Shown one piece after another: positions 1 through 10,900 of a stretch of 64,000 nucleotides of DNA. This DNA comes from Smallanthus sonchifolius (lineage: Eukaryota; Streptophyta; Magnoliopsida; Asterales; Asteraceae). Where the stretch lies: assembly GCA_023525975.1 (NCBI GenBank), contig CM042023.1, forward strand, positions 15,673,501-15,737,500, written 5' to 3'. Made by a program: the position numbers and the translations under genes. Below the pieces are notes generated by a model. The model was given only the letters and a program-made list of their open reading frames with translations. It was not told the origin of the DNA and did no database searches. The stretch's first letter is position 1, and each line of letters starts with the position of its first letter.

Positions 1-305
1 GTTGATGGGTCTAATTACTCTTAATAGGACATTAATGGGTTTCCCCTTAGGTGTACATATAAATAGAGAGATAATTACAGAGAATTGACTAATGAATCAT
101 TCAATACTATCACCACTAAATACGTCCCTCTCTCTCTGAACCGTGAGCTTACTTCTCATGCTAAGTCATCCTAACCGTACACCCTAAACGAGAACCCGAT
201 CCAGATCAGATATCATGAAGTCTTCCCTCTCTGCGGTTAGCTTATCATGTATTATTTATTATTATTATTTGTTTTCCATTATCATGTTTCAAGAACTGGT
301 CAACA
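1..305 (+). mobile_element. Ty1/copia-type LTR, 3' part
   Basis: The stretch has a promoter-like TATA at about 57-66 (catataaata), ends in CA at 304-305 and is followed after 2 bases by a primer-binding site for initiator tRNA-Met. That order is what the right end of a plus-strand 5' LTR looks like. The left end lies at or just outside the window. No copia gag or pol follows, so the element is non-autonomous, deleted or replaced downstream. Confidence 0.7.
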
Positions 306-307
306 TG

Positions 308-319
308 TGGTATCAGAGC
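308..319 (+). other. Retrotransposon primer-binding site (tRNA-iMet)
   Basis: TGGTATCAGAGC is complementary to the 3' end of plant initiator methionine tRNA, the usual primer of copia and many gypsy elements. It lies 2 bases after the CA end of the LTR. Confidence 0.85.
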
Positions 320-779
320 GATGTTAATTAATCAGTTCTTGTTTCATTCTCTAAACTGGAATTAAAATCGGAGAACAAAGTTCTGTTAAAACAGTTGGAA
401 AAATCGTTTTCTTTAATGTTCACGGTTTTCTGTTTTTTGTAAAAATATCACGGTTTTGATCTCCTAAAATCCGAGATCCTTAAATATTTTCGAAATCTGT
501 TAAAATAATGTTTCAATATTTCAATTCCAGGCTTTAATATGATATTACTGAAGAACAATTTATCTGATGTTCATAAACTGTTCTTCGTGTTCATCATTAG
601 TTTCGATGAAAATCCCCTTATTTTGGGATAGATTAGGATTTTGACTGTGTTTTTTCTAAAAATCGTGTAACTTTATCTCCAAGATTTCGAATTAAAATAT
701 TAATTTTATTATTTTAAATAAAGAAACTTGGATATACTTAACAACTTAAAAGATTTTCAAAATTTAAAATACAATCAAA
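320..779. other. AT-rich leader, no gene seen
   Basis: This is the expected place of a retrotransposon leader and gag. Only AT-rich sequence with scattered stops is visible. Words related to the following repeat block (cacggtttt) begin here. Confidence 0.5.
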
Positions 780-1160
780 ATCACTTATTTTTCGCACTGC
801 CTTATCGGGTGTTAACCTTTACGTTTTTGGGTTTACGATATGTTTCACAGTTTAGACATCAAGTTTTTTTTACTTCACGGTTTATGATTCATGTTATCGC
901 AGTTCACAGTGTTCAAGTTCACGGGTAAGGTTGACGGTTTAAGTTCACAGGTTGTTTTAAAGTTCACGGTTTGTGATTATGAGCCGTGAACCCTTATGAG
1001 CCGTGAACTCTTGATGAACCGTGAACCCTTACATGATTCGTGAACCCTTAATGAACCGTGAATTTTTCACCTAAGCCGTGAATCCTTATGAGCCGTGAAC
1101 CCTTATGAGCCGTGAACCCTTATGAGCCGTGAACCCTTATTGAATCGTGAATCCTTACCA
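780..1160. repeat. Block of CCGTGAAC / GTTCACGG words
   Basis: The first half carries ttcacgg or gttcac words and the second half repeated units of about 16 bp of the type gagccgtgaaccctta, at least six of them between 976 and 1155. Words of both orientations are present, so the transcript can fold into hairpins. The same core word recurs in the LTR at 18.7-19.05 kb. Confidence 0.75.
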
Positions 1161-2029
1161 CAAGGGGAAATCCATTAATATGTACACCCAAGGGATGTTT
1201 GAATAAAAACCTTATTGAATTGTGTACATATATTCTTAAAAAGGCATGTTTGAATAAAAACCTGGGAATCGACGTGAAACTATTCTGCAATGTCTAAAAC
1301 TCTTCATCCAGCTTCTAATTAGGCTTACGATAACATTCTTCGATTTGCTTGGATTTCGTTAGGGCTTGTTCGACGGTGACCGGATCCTTGAGCTTAGGCT
1401 TCGCGCCGCTCCTTCAGGTGAACGAAACAGATCAGAAAACCCTAACCGCTCCTGAAATCCAAACCCAATCGAGAACCCTACCCTCATGAAACACCAAAAT
1501 TCTTGAAGAAGAAACCATAATGGTGAGAGAAATAATAACTTTAAAAATCAACGAGTCCATAACACCAGAATCCATGAAGAGAGAAGCGTGAAGAGAGGCG
1601 GGAGAGTGAAAGTAAGTGAAATAGTTACACTCTGTTCCCGAGTTTATTAAAGGGAAGAAAAGAAAAGAAATTATTACTTCCCTTTCTTTTCCTTTCTCTT
1701 CAAATCTTTTCAAATTAGGAGGATGAAAATAAACCTTGTTTTCCTTTCATTTTCCTCCATTTTCCTCCTTGAAAAAACTAGGGAACATTCTTCCCCTCAT
1801 TTCCTTTCTTTTCCCCCCTTCAAAAAAACTCGGGAACTAGGGTTTATTTCCCTTTCCTTTATTTTCCCTTATTTTCCCTCCTTAAATGAGACTCGGGAAC
1901 ACAACGTTAGCGATTATGAGAGAAGCGGGAGAGTGGAAGGGGTTTTTTTAGGGCTGAGATATTTTGAGAGAAGCGGGAGAGTGAAATAGTTAGTGGGAAT
2001 TAGAATATTTAGGGCTTGTATTAGTTTTG
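1161..2029. other. Spacer with short duplications, no gene recognised
   Basis: A 22-bp direct repeat containing atgtttgaataaaaacc occurs near 1190 and 1243. A pyrimidine-rich tract fills about 1675-1890, and a segment of the type gagagaagcgggagagtg is repeated near 1580, 1918 and 1965. Sequence at 1155-1190 is an inverted match to 29-62 in the copia LTR. The open frames here have no recognisable domain. Confidence 0.4.
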
Positions 2030-2472
2030 GCCACACAAACTAATATAAGTAGCCATATCTGTTAGCTTTTAGTCACGTTATTTAAAAAATACTATAGCAG
2101 TTGGTGACATTTGGCTACACTTTTCGACCGTGGCTAGTAAATGTCACCTTTTTTTGTGAAAGCGTGGCTAAAGGTTTTGAAAAGATGTGTTTTTGGTCAC
2201 ATGAATCAAAAATCAAACAAATACCATGACAGTTGGTTACATTTGACTTCAGTTTTCGAGCGTGGCTAGTAATGTCACATTTTTTTCTTAAAGTGTGACT
2301 AAAGGTTTTGAATTGTTATACAATGATCACATGAATAAATAAAATATGTGGCTAAAAGTAGGCTAGAAGGTTTTGAAATGTTATTAATGATCTTTAGCCA
2401 CACATTTTATCGAAAGTGTAGCATGGCGGTTTTTGAAAAAGTGCGGCCGTAGGCCTATTTTGACGTAGTGTA
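2030..2472. mobile_element. CACTA-like non-autonomous element remnant
   Basis: Degenerate repeats of the type gtggctaaaggttttga occur at about 2100, 2165, 2255, 2290 and 2340, in the manner of CACTA subterminal repeats. The right edge, read on the minus strand, is CACTACGTCAAAATAGGCC, a CACTA-type terminus. The left terminus is not clear, so the copy is probably truncated. Confidence 0.5.
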
Positions 2473-2529
2473 TATATGGTTTTAAACGTAGACACACTTT
2501 GCTCGTTCCGCTCCTTTAGCGAATGCGAA

Positions 2530-2994
2530 AGCTATACGAAAAGACGTTTTGGTTGAAGTTACACCAACAAACTGAAGAAATGGCATATTATACATGTTCG
2601 TCTTGTATGTCTTATATGCACGTCATATCTCCGTTGAGGATGGATGAACCAAGAACAATTCCTCCATCTCATTAGATAAATCATTTGCACGATGGTCATA
2701 AACATAACCATTAAAATGCAAAAGTGAGAAAAGATGTTGCATCGGAGTTGTCCCTGCTTGGTTGTTTTGACATGTATTTTGGCATGCATTGTATATGGTT
2801 TTAAACATAGACACATTTTGCACGTTCCGCTCCCTTAGTGTTGATAAAAATGTTACGTGACTCCATATTCTTTCTTTTTAGCTTTTTTCCCACCAAACGG
2901 GTTTCATTATCCATATATTGAGATGTGAATAATTATGTTCATCAGATATCACCCTTTAACTTCCTACCATCATACTCTTGTCTAAATATTTTCC
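2530..2994 (-). pseudogene. FAR1/MULE-transposase-like fragment, copy 1
   Basis: Read on the minus strand, roughly 65 residues after position 2823 resemble the start of a FAR1 / Mutator-type transposase. They run from a TIYNACQ-like block through TPMQHLFSLLHFNGYVYDH to a LFLVHPSS block. Stops and frameshifts surround it. The part at 2713-2994 is a duplicate, about 90% by eye, of 4527-4806. The assignment rests on pattern recall of the family only; a decayed unrelated protein is possible. Confidence 0.45.
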
Positions 2995-4526
2995 AAAACA
3001 TATCATTCAAACTTCATTAATAAAAGCATACGTAAAACATGCAATAACATAAGGGAAAAACATAAGTCAACAAATAAATTGAATCTGCGCCTTCTCGTAA
3101 CCGTCAATTCTAACTTCACGCATGGTGCTTCGTATAGCACACGTACCAAACTTCAAGCACGGTACTTCATAGAGTACACGTACCAAACTTCAAGCACGAT
3201 ACTTCATAGAGTACACGTACCAAACTTCAAGCACGTCGTCCCAAAGGATAGCACGTACCAAACTTTAAGGATCATGGTAATCCTTACGATGACCGTCATC
3301 ACTCCCAGTTGTACAACAGTTGGCCAACCACAAAAGCCTCTATAAAGGAATTGCCCATACATAACATACATAGCATACATAACATATATAACTTCGATTC
3401 CCGGAGGAATCATGGCAGATTCGTATATTTTGTGACTTTCATAAAACATTCAACTCTTTTACATCAACTTCAGTTAAAGCATTCGTACGTTTTATTAAAT
3501 AACATTTAATTCGTAAACACTTTGTAAACCATTCATAGACTTCTTTGGCAAAACATTTCGTAATCTCACTTCAAAACTTCACTTTTAAAACGTCTTTCAT
3601 AAACATCATTTCGTAAACATCGTTTCATAAACATCCTTTTGTAAACATCATTTCGTATGTATGCACACCAGCCCATAAACATCATTAAAACATTTAAAAT
3701 AGTGCTCTAGAACTCACATGATCAGCTAGCTCAAACGTACTATCTAGACTCTACTAATGACGCTCAAAATATGAATCGGTAGTCAAACGTGTCAGTTCTA
3801 ACTTCATTCTGATCTGAGCGAAACTAAGGTTAGTTTCGCTCCATACTTCTTAGCGAAACTATGATACTTTCGCTTCCTAATAAGTTTCGCCCTCATAATC
3901 ACAGCTAAACTAGGTTCCAGGCGAAACTGTATCAGTTTCGCTTTCTCAGGACTATGCGACACTAGTCAATTTCGCTCAAGGAACGGTTTCGCCTTCTGAG
4001 TAGTTTCTCTAGGTCGTCTTCTCCAGCAGAAACCTAGGGTTTCTGTATTGAGACGGCGTCTAAGGTCCGATCTCGTCAAGGTATCAACTTTTTACATTCA
4101 AACTTCGTGTTTCATGTTCGTAATACTAGATATAGGCTTTGTTTTACATTCCAAATGTAAAAATGCTATCTTTACATCGAAATCATACCAAAACCCATAA
4201 AAACTCGGTTTAAGGCTGAATCTTTACCTCATGAAGCCCGATCTTTCTTACTTAGCGATCCAGACACTTGTATCAACGACCACCGAGCTCCATGAGACCA
4301 AAAGCGACTTTCTCTCTATATAGTTTCTCTATCTAAAAGTGGGTGTTTGGGTGCTAAGTGAGGGAAACAAGGTGAGGCCAGGGACTTAAGCCCACCCCCT
4401 CTCCTTAGTTTCACCCCCACCGCCCCTTTACCGGCCCAACTCGTGGACTCCAAACACATTGGTTTATTCTGTTTGTTCCGTCTAAAAATCCCGTTTATTA
4501 TTTATTGTTATTTTCGGGATGTTCCA
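2995..4526 (-). mobile_element. Truncated gypsy LTR (type A)
   Basis: It shares long stretches with the solo LTR at 17505-19537: a run around cgtaaaacatgcaataac, repeated cgtaaacatcattt phrases, and gtatgtatgcacaccagccc. It ends in cgggatgttcca, so read on the minus strand it starts TGGAACATCCCG, matching the family start TGTAACATCCC. Relative to the 17.5-kb copy it lacks about the first 300 bp. TCTCTATA-rich sequence near 4310 is the probable leader/TATA area of the minus-strand promoter. Confidence 0.7.
3817..3945. repeat. Hairpin-word block AGCGAAACT...AGTTTCGCT
   Basis: At least three inverted words are present: 3817-3840 (9-bp arms AGCGAAACT / AGTTTCGCT), about 3852-3874 (AGCGAAA / TTTCGCT) and about 3919-3941 (GCGAAACT / AGTTTCGC). 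Looser copies continue to about 4015. They sit in the LTR at the place where the sister LTR has CCGTGAAC words. Confidence 0.75.
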
Positions 4527-4984
4527 AAAATGCAAAAGTGTGAAAAGATGTTACATCGGAATTGTCCCTACTTGGTTGATTTTACTTGTATTTTGGCGTG
4601 CAATGTATATGGTTTTAAACATAGACACATTTTGCACGTTTCGCTCCCTTAGTGTTGATAAAAATGTTACGTGACTCCATATTCTTTCTTGTCAGCTTTT
4701 TTTCCCACCAAACGAGTTTCATTATCCATATATTGAGAAGTGGATAATTATGTTCATCAGATATCACCCTTTAACTTCCAACCATCATACTCTTGTAAAT
4801 ACTTTCCTACCAATTGAAATAAACAACTTGTGTTTTTTTTACCAGAATGTCTAAATGTTTGATGTTCCCTTGTATTCACCACCACAATCACATTTAAGAA
4901 AAAACTTTGATCACGTGGTCGCTTATATTTTTCTTCGATCTTTGGGTGACATAACCAAGGTTGTGTGCTATGTTTTACACCCAA
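4527..4984 (-). pseudogene. FAR1/MULE-transposase-like fragment, copy 2
   Basis: On the minus strand the 75-codon frame ending at 4757 has a stretch resembling the FAR1 DNA-binding region, namely RHSGKKNTSCLFQLVGKYLQ followed by EYDGWKL. The following 280 bp encode the same TIYNACQ-like block as copy 1. The fragment is interrupted by stops, then abuts the LTR at 4526. It is presumably a relic of a Mutator-like element or a FAR1-related gene. No intact frame remains. Confidence 0.45.
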
Positions 4985-5329
4985 TTTATCAACTCCTCAT
5001 GAGACGTGAATACTTGATCAGTGGAAAATGTTGATATCTTGTTGGAAGCTTCAACACCTAAGGTTAGCTAATATTTGTCAAAACTCGACATCGCTAAGTA
5101 GTTTTTTTATTAAAATTGATAATATGTGTGATAAAAAGAATGAGGTGTTGAAAGAAGGGATGAAAAGTTAAAAGAAACATAGAGTTTATTTAGTAGATTT
5201 TAGCAAATTCTTAAATTGTATCAAATGTTGGTTGTGTCATATCAAATAATTGACTGAATCTTGTGTCGTATCAAAGAATTGACACACATAATAAAGAAAA
5301 TCTTTATCTGGAACACATGTCACATGTCT

Positions 5330-5332
<3 letters not shown>
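4985..5332. other. AT-rich spacer
   Basis: No coding, RNA or transposon signal was recognised. Confidence 0.4.

Positions 5333-5413
<81 letters not shown>
5333..5413. repeat. (TA)n microsatellite
   Basis: About 40 uninterrupted TA units. It forms the left flank of the MITE that follows. The tyrosine/isoleucine frames through it are artefacts. Confidence 0.98.
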
Positions 5414-5415
<2 letters not shown>

Positions 5416-6584
5416 AGAGAATCAAGAGAAAACCCTATAGTTATGCAAAAACCAAGAAAACCAATATCAGTCAATCAGATAATTTACATATTAATTATTT
5501 TCTTTTTATACAAAATGGTATTGTAGTAAATTTACCTGTTTTTATTATTTATATTTAATTTTTTTTCATCCTTATCACTAAATTATCTCCCATATTTACG
5601 TTTTATTCAAAGCTTATTTCTTTTTGGAATTCTAAAATTTTCAAAGTATATACTTTTCAAAATTATTGATTAGAGAAGAATTTTTGAAGATATTCATCAA
5701 TATATATATATATATGCATATTATTTTTTAACAAGTTAAAAACAGTTTTTATCCGTGTTTGACTAAGCTAATTCAAATACCTTTGTAAACATAATTTTGT
5801 GACCCCTATGAAATAGGGTAATTCTATGTAGAACTATTTTTTTGGAAGTTACGAACCTCTATTATTGTAAATATGTACTTTTATAACATAACATTAGTAA
5901 CAAATAAATAAATTTAAAAACTATTTAAAGTTTTATATTTTTTTCTAATAATAAAAATAAAACTACTATATTTTTTAAGAAGGCAATATTATAAGTGGAC
6001 GCTTATGACATTTATGTGGTTAAGTATGAGATATGTATACATAACTCGTATGAGTTACGTATACGTAACTCGTATGAGATATGTATACGTAACTCATATC
6101 TTCCCATTTTTTGTGCTCTATGAGCTACGTATATGTAACTCGGTTATTTTTCCCGGTGTATTGTTTATGTTGACACATGTTTACATATATGTAAACATGT
6201 TTACATATACGTAAGCATATATGTATGTTTACATATACATTAGCATAGATGTAATTAATGAGAAAATGCAAAAAAATAAAAAATAAATAAAATAGTATGT
6301 TCTTCAAATATTTGCATGAATCGTGTGTTTTGATTTTATTTGAAACTAATTTTGGGTGGAAATAGAAAGAAAATAAAAATAGAGTAAGATTTTTAATGGA
6401 TTTCCTTAATTAAAAAGTGTTTCGTATACCTAAATTCCCCATGAACCATTAAAATTAATCAATAAAACTCTTGATTTTTACAGATTTGTCACCGATTAAT
6501 CTTATCAATTGATCAATTTCAATCAATGGTCAAAAGTTAGTTTTCTTGGTTTTCGTCTAACTCTTGATTTTTTCTAGAACCCTC

Positions 6585-6586
<2 letters not shown>
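5414..6586. mobile_element. MITE with ~60-bp inverted ends, in a TA tract
   Basis: The left end (aatcaagag, then aaaccaagaaaacc at about 5448) is repeated in inverse order at the right end (about 6535-6586, gttttcttggttttcg and ctcttgatt). Both sides are (TA)n. The interior is AT-rich and carries palindromic acgtatacgt and acatatatgt motifs at 6045-6240. No coding sequence was seen. Confidence 0.65.

Positions 6587-6652
<66 letters not shown>
6587..6652. repeat. (TA)n microsatellite
   Basis: About 32 AT units separating two MITEs. Confidence 0.97.
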
Positions 6653-6654
<2 letters not shown>

Positions 6655-7090
6655 GAAGTGTAGAATAAAAACCATCTTCAGTTAAAAAAACACAAGAAAC
6701 CCTTTGAAAAAAATTCAAATTTTTTTTTATAAAATTTGGGATTGATTATTTACCCAAAAAAGTAGGCTCGTAAAAAAAATTTAAAAAAAAGGCCAAATAA
6801 ATATAAAAATAAAAACATGTAAAAAACAAAAATCAGCGTTTTTTTATTACGTATGCTTACGTCAGCACTTACATATTTAAAAACAGCATTTACATATGTA
6901 AAAAACGTCAGATTTAAAAAAAAAATTTAAAAACCGCTCGACGTTTTTTATAATTTTTTCACCAAAAGTGTTAAAATTGAATGTAGAATCCATCCCAAAA
7001 ATAAAAAGTTTTTTTTATATTTTTTTACATATGTAAACAGAGTTTAGTGGGTTTTTTCAACTGGAGTGGGTTTTTATTAAAACCACCCCC
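6653..7090. mobile_element. MITE with ~45-bp inverted ends, in a TA tract
   Basis: The left end (agaataaaaacc, then cttcagttaaaaaa) pairs with the inverse of the right end (about 7042-7090, ttttttcaactg and ggtttttattaaaacc). The left flank is (TA)n and the right flank is a short tatata. Internal tttacatatgtaaa motifs are palindromic. No coding potential. Confidence 0.65.
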
Positions 7091-7971
7091 TATATATACA
7101 CACACACTATACTAATTTCATATCCGTATGATTGAATAAGTCATTTAACCGATATGAGATCATACGACCTGTATAGTGTCTCAAATATGAGTGATGTAAC
7201 AAGGATGACATATTATTGGATTGATTAGACATCATACTGCCAGTATGATATAACACACGTCTTTATGTATACATGTAGGGGTGGATTCATTCCTAGTTGA
7301 GGGGTGGAGAGGCACCGTTCATAACTCAAAAATGTAAATATCAATTTCTATTTTATATTAAGGCCCTTCTTATTTTACATCAAAGCCCCCTTTCATTTAG
7401 TTTTTAGTTAAAAATGTAGAAGACTGCTTCCTATTTTACATAAACACCCTTTAGTATTTTACATCAAGGCCCCATTTCTTTCAATTTTAGTTAAAATTAT
7501 AGATGGTCACTTCCTAATTTACATCAAGACCCCTTGCATTTTACAGAAAGCCCCGTTTCTTTCAAAATTTTAGAATGATAACTCATTATTACTTTAAAAA
7601 GCTTTGTTATTCTTTTAGCACAACCTGTATTGTTTTATTATTTATAATGAGATAATTATCTCTAGAAATAATGAAGAAAATGACAAAATAAATTGATTTT
7701 AAAGATCATTGGTGCTCTTAAGTGATATTTGACGTAATTATTATGTTTATGTTTCTTATAGAACGCGTAAATGAGTAGTCGAAACCCTATAAAATTTCAT
7801 CGTTAGAAATCGGATGATTAAGCTACACATTTACATGTACAAAAATGAAGAATCTTCAATATAAAAATGATCAAACAAAAAATAAAATAAATAAAATGGG
7901 GGATTTCTTTTCCACCTCCAAATAGTAAAAAAATAAAAAAACTTTAAACAACATTACGGAAAATATAGGAA
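7091..7971. repeat. Spacer with degenerate ~110-bp tandem repeats
   Basis: Between about 7350 and 7580 a unit containing ttttacatcaaggcccc and tttagttaaaat is repeated two to three times. The rest is AT-rich. The part next to 7972 is the 3' flank of the GH32 gene. Confidence 0.55.
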
Positions 7972-10900
7972 CTAAATCTCGGCAGACTTCATTTGCCATA
8001 CGCTGACTGAAGCGGTAACTGTTGCTGCTGTAGCATTGTTGAATAAAAACAATCGTGCATTATTGTATATCGCCTTTGTCGGATAAACTCGTGAAGTAAT
8101 ACATGTTCGTCCTTCTTGTGCAAAACTTTCGACTATCGAATGATCCACCAAAATTCTCATCGACAACTTTTCCCCATTCAGTACCGGCACAATGTTTCCA
8201 TAGATCGACTTATCGACATCGGTAGCAGTAGAAGATCTGCGAACAAACACAATAACTAATCACTCAAAGTTACAAGTCAACACAATAATCAAGAAACATA
8301 ATGAGAACAAGTTAAAACCTTGATTGATCCGCACAAAAGAAGGTTTTAAGGTTTCCATCAACGCCTTTGGCAACGTAGAAATAGACCGGGGTGTGCTCGA
8401 TGAGTCCTTCGTGCGCGAGGACAGAAAAACCAAACGGTCCTAATGCACCTCGTGTTGCAGCTCCACCTTTTGTAGCACAGTCGTATGCAACATCAGCTCC
8501 GTTCAATCGCATTACCGTCTGCTCATCGAGTTCGAACTCAGCAACGATGTCTAACTGGGATGCTGTAGGCAGGTATAGTGGTACGAGTGAGCCAGCTTCC
8601 ATGACAAGATTGTTGAAAACTGTTGCGTTTGTTCGCAATGCGTTAATCTCTTCAACCGGCCATTGAATTATATTGCTTTGAGTCTTTTTATCCAACAGAA
8701 TTGTTCTTGGAACACCCTGTGAACAAATAGATATAATAAGATTATTAGGACTGAATAAGTTGAATTCACACCCGGATTTTCAAAAAGCATTTTTGTCGGA
8801 AAGTCATCAGAAAATGGCCGTTCCAACAATTTCCGACAAAAAAATATTTTATCAGAAAAAAGTTTGTGGGAAACTTTTTCCGACAAACATTTTTGTCTGA
8901 AAGTCGTCGGAAACGGCCGTTCTGACAATTTACCGACAAAACGTATTTAGTTGGAAAAAGGTTGTGGGAAACAATTCCCAAGAGAATTTTTGTTAGAAAG
9001 TCATCGTAAACGGCCGTTCTAACACTGCACCGATAAAAAATATTTTGGCGGTATAAAGTTTGTGGGAATTTTTTTCCAACGAGCATTTTTGTCAGATGGT
9101 CGTCGGAAACGGCCATCTTGACAGTTCTGTTTGAAAAAAGCTTTTGGTAAACTTTTTCCGACGAACATTTTTGTCAGAAAGTCGTCGGAAAGGGTCGTTC
9201 TGACAATTTCTGACAAAAAAATATTTTGGATTTTCTATTAATTTTAGAACAAAGGTTTTTTGTAGTAAATTTTCGTCGGAAAACTGCCTACTTTCTAGTA
9301 ATGCTAGAAGTGGAATATATGAACACTTATACGGTTTTTTGAATTACCATGAGAGAAGCCCAACCCTTGCTTATGTCCGAGGCTTCAGTATCGGTCTCCT
9401 TGATCCAACTCCACAAAACTCTTCTTTGTTTGTTTTGGTCGTAGAATGTCTTGGAAGCATAATATATTCCATAATCGTATCTCAACCCGATCCCGACATC
9501 TAACGTAGGATTATCCGGTGTCCATTTTCCCTTATACGCATCATAACTACCAATGGCATAATAATCATTCCGATCATCATCCATGCTAGCTTTGACCACA
9601 TGTTTGACCCCGGGTCCATCCACAGACGTGTCAAGACCATTTTCCGCCTGTTTCGAAATCGGGTAGAAGTCAACACATTCCCACATACCCGTACCCGGGA
9701 CCGCATGTAACACCCCATCCAAAAGCTCAAACGTTTTAAAGTCTTCGGTGTCGTAAACCAACGAGATGCCGGTTTTGTTGATCTTAGACCCAATCGTGAT
9801 TCGCCATTTTCCCTCGGGCGTCTTCCACGCGGTCGTGGGGTCACGGAAGTCTTTGTTGTCAATACCGGGTGGTGGGACGAGGACCGGGTTGCCAGGGTAT
9901 TTGACCCAGTTGATTAGGAGGGGGTCAGATGGGTCAGCCGGGTAGGCGAGGTTTTGTACCTGGACGGATTCGTTGGTTGATCCGGTGTATATAACGACGA
10001 GCTGACCGTCTGGAAGGATGGTGGCAGAACCCGTCCAGACGCCCTGCTCGTCGTACCATTGGTCAGTTTCCATGGCTATGGGAAGGTGGCGCCAGTTGAT
10101 TAGATCTTTTGAGACAGCATGACCCCAAACAATTTTTCCCCACACAGGAGCATCTGGATGATATTGGTAAAACAAATGGTACCATCCTTGGTAGAAAACT
10201 GGACCTGAAAAATAAAAATAAATAAATAAATAAACATGTTTTTTTTAAGGTATGGGTCTTGTAATATAAGATTACTTTAACACCTAAAAAGTGTGTCATC
10301 TTTCTTCTTTTTCAACTATAAAAGTGTAGATTTAAAATTGATTTTAAAATTTCTGAAAGTAATACCACTTATTTTAAAAAAAAATTATTTATTGTTTATT
10401 TTAAAAGTATTTACCAAAGTCTCTATTTTGTATTTTATTACGTATTTATTTTAAGAGGTAAAATTATTATTTTATTTAGTGTGCACTTATTTTGAAACGA
10501 TTAAGAGATCCAAATATTTGAAAGTTCAAATACGTATCAAATTTTTATTTTTTGTTGAACGTTAAAAGTTACTATATTAAAGAAACTAGGTTAGTTTCCG
10601 TGTATTACACGGTTAATGGAAAAAAACATATATTATTTATAAGTGTCTAAATAAGAATTACTTTATATAGTGAAAAAAAATAAAATTACAATTACATTCA
10701 CAATACCAAATTACATAAGGTAAATTTTTTAGATTCTAGAAAGTTGATTTTGATTAGTTGTTATTTGCTTAACAAAGATAAGTTGTTAATTTTTTTTTAA
10801 AAATTGTCAATTTAATTCTCTAATTATAGTAAATTTGCGAGAGTTAATTTATTGATTTTGTTATAATTTAAATAATACAAAGTTTAAAATTTTCAAATCA

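Noticed and set aside
5237..5526. Open frames rich in Tyr-Ile
   Set aside because: They are translations of the (TA)n tract.
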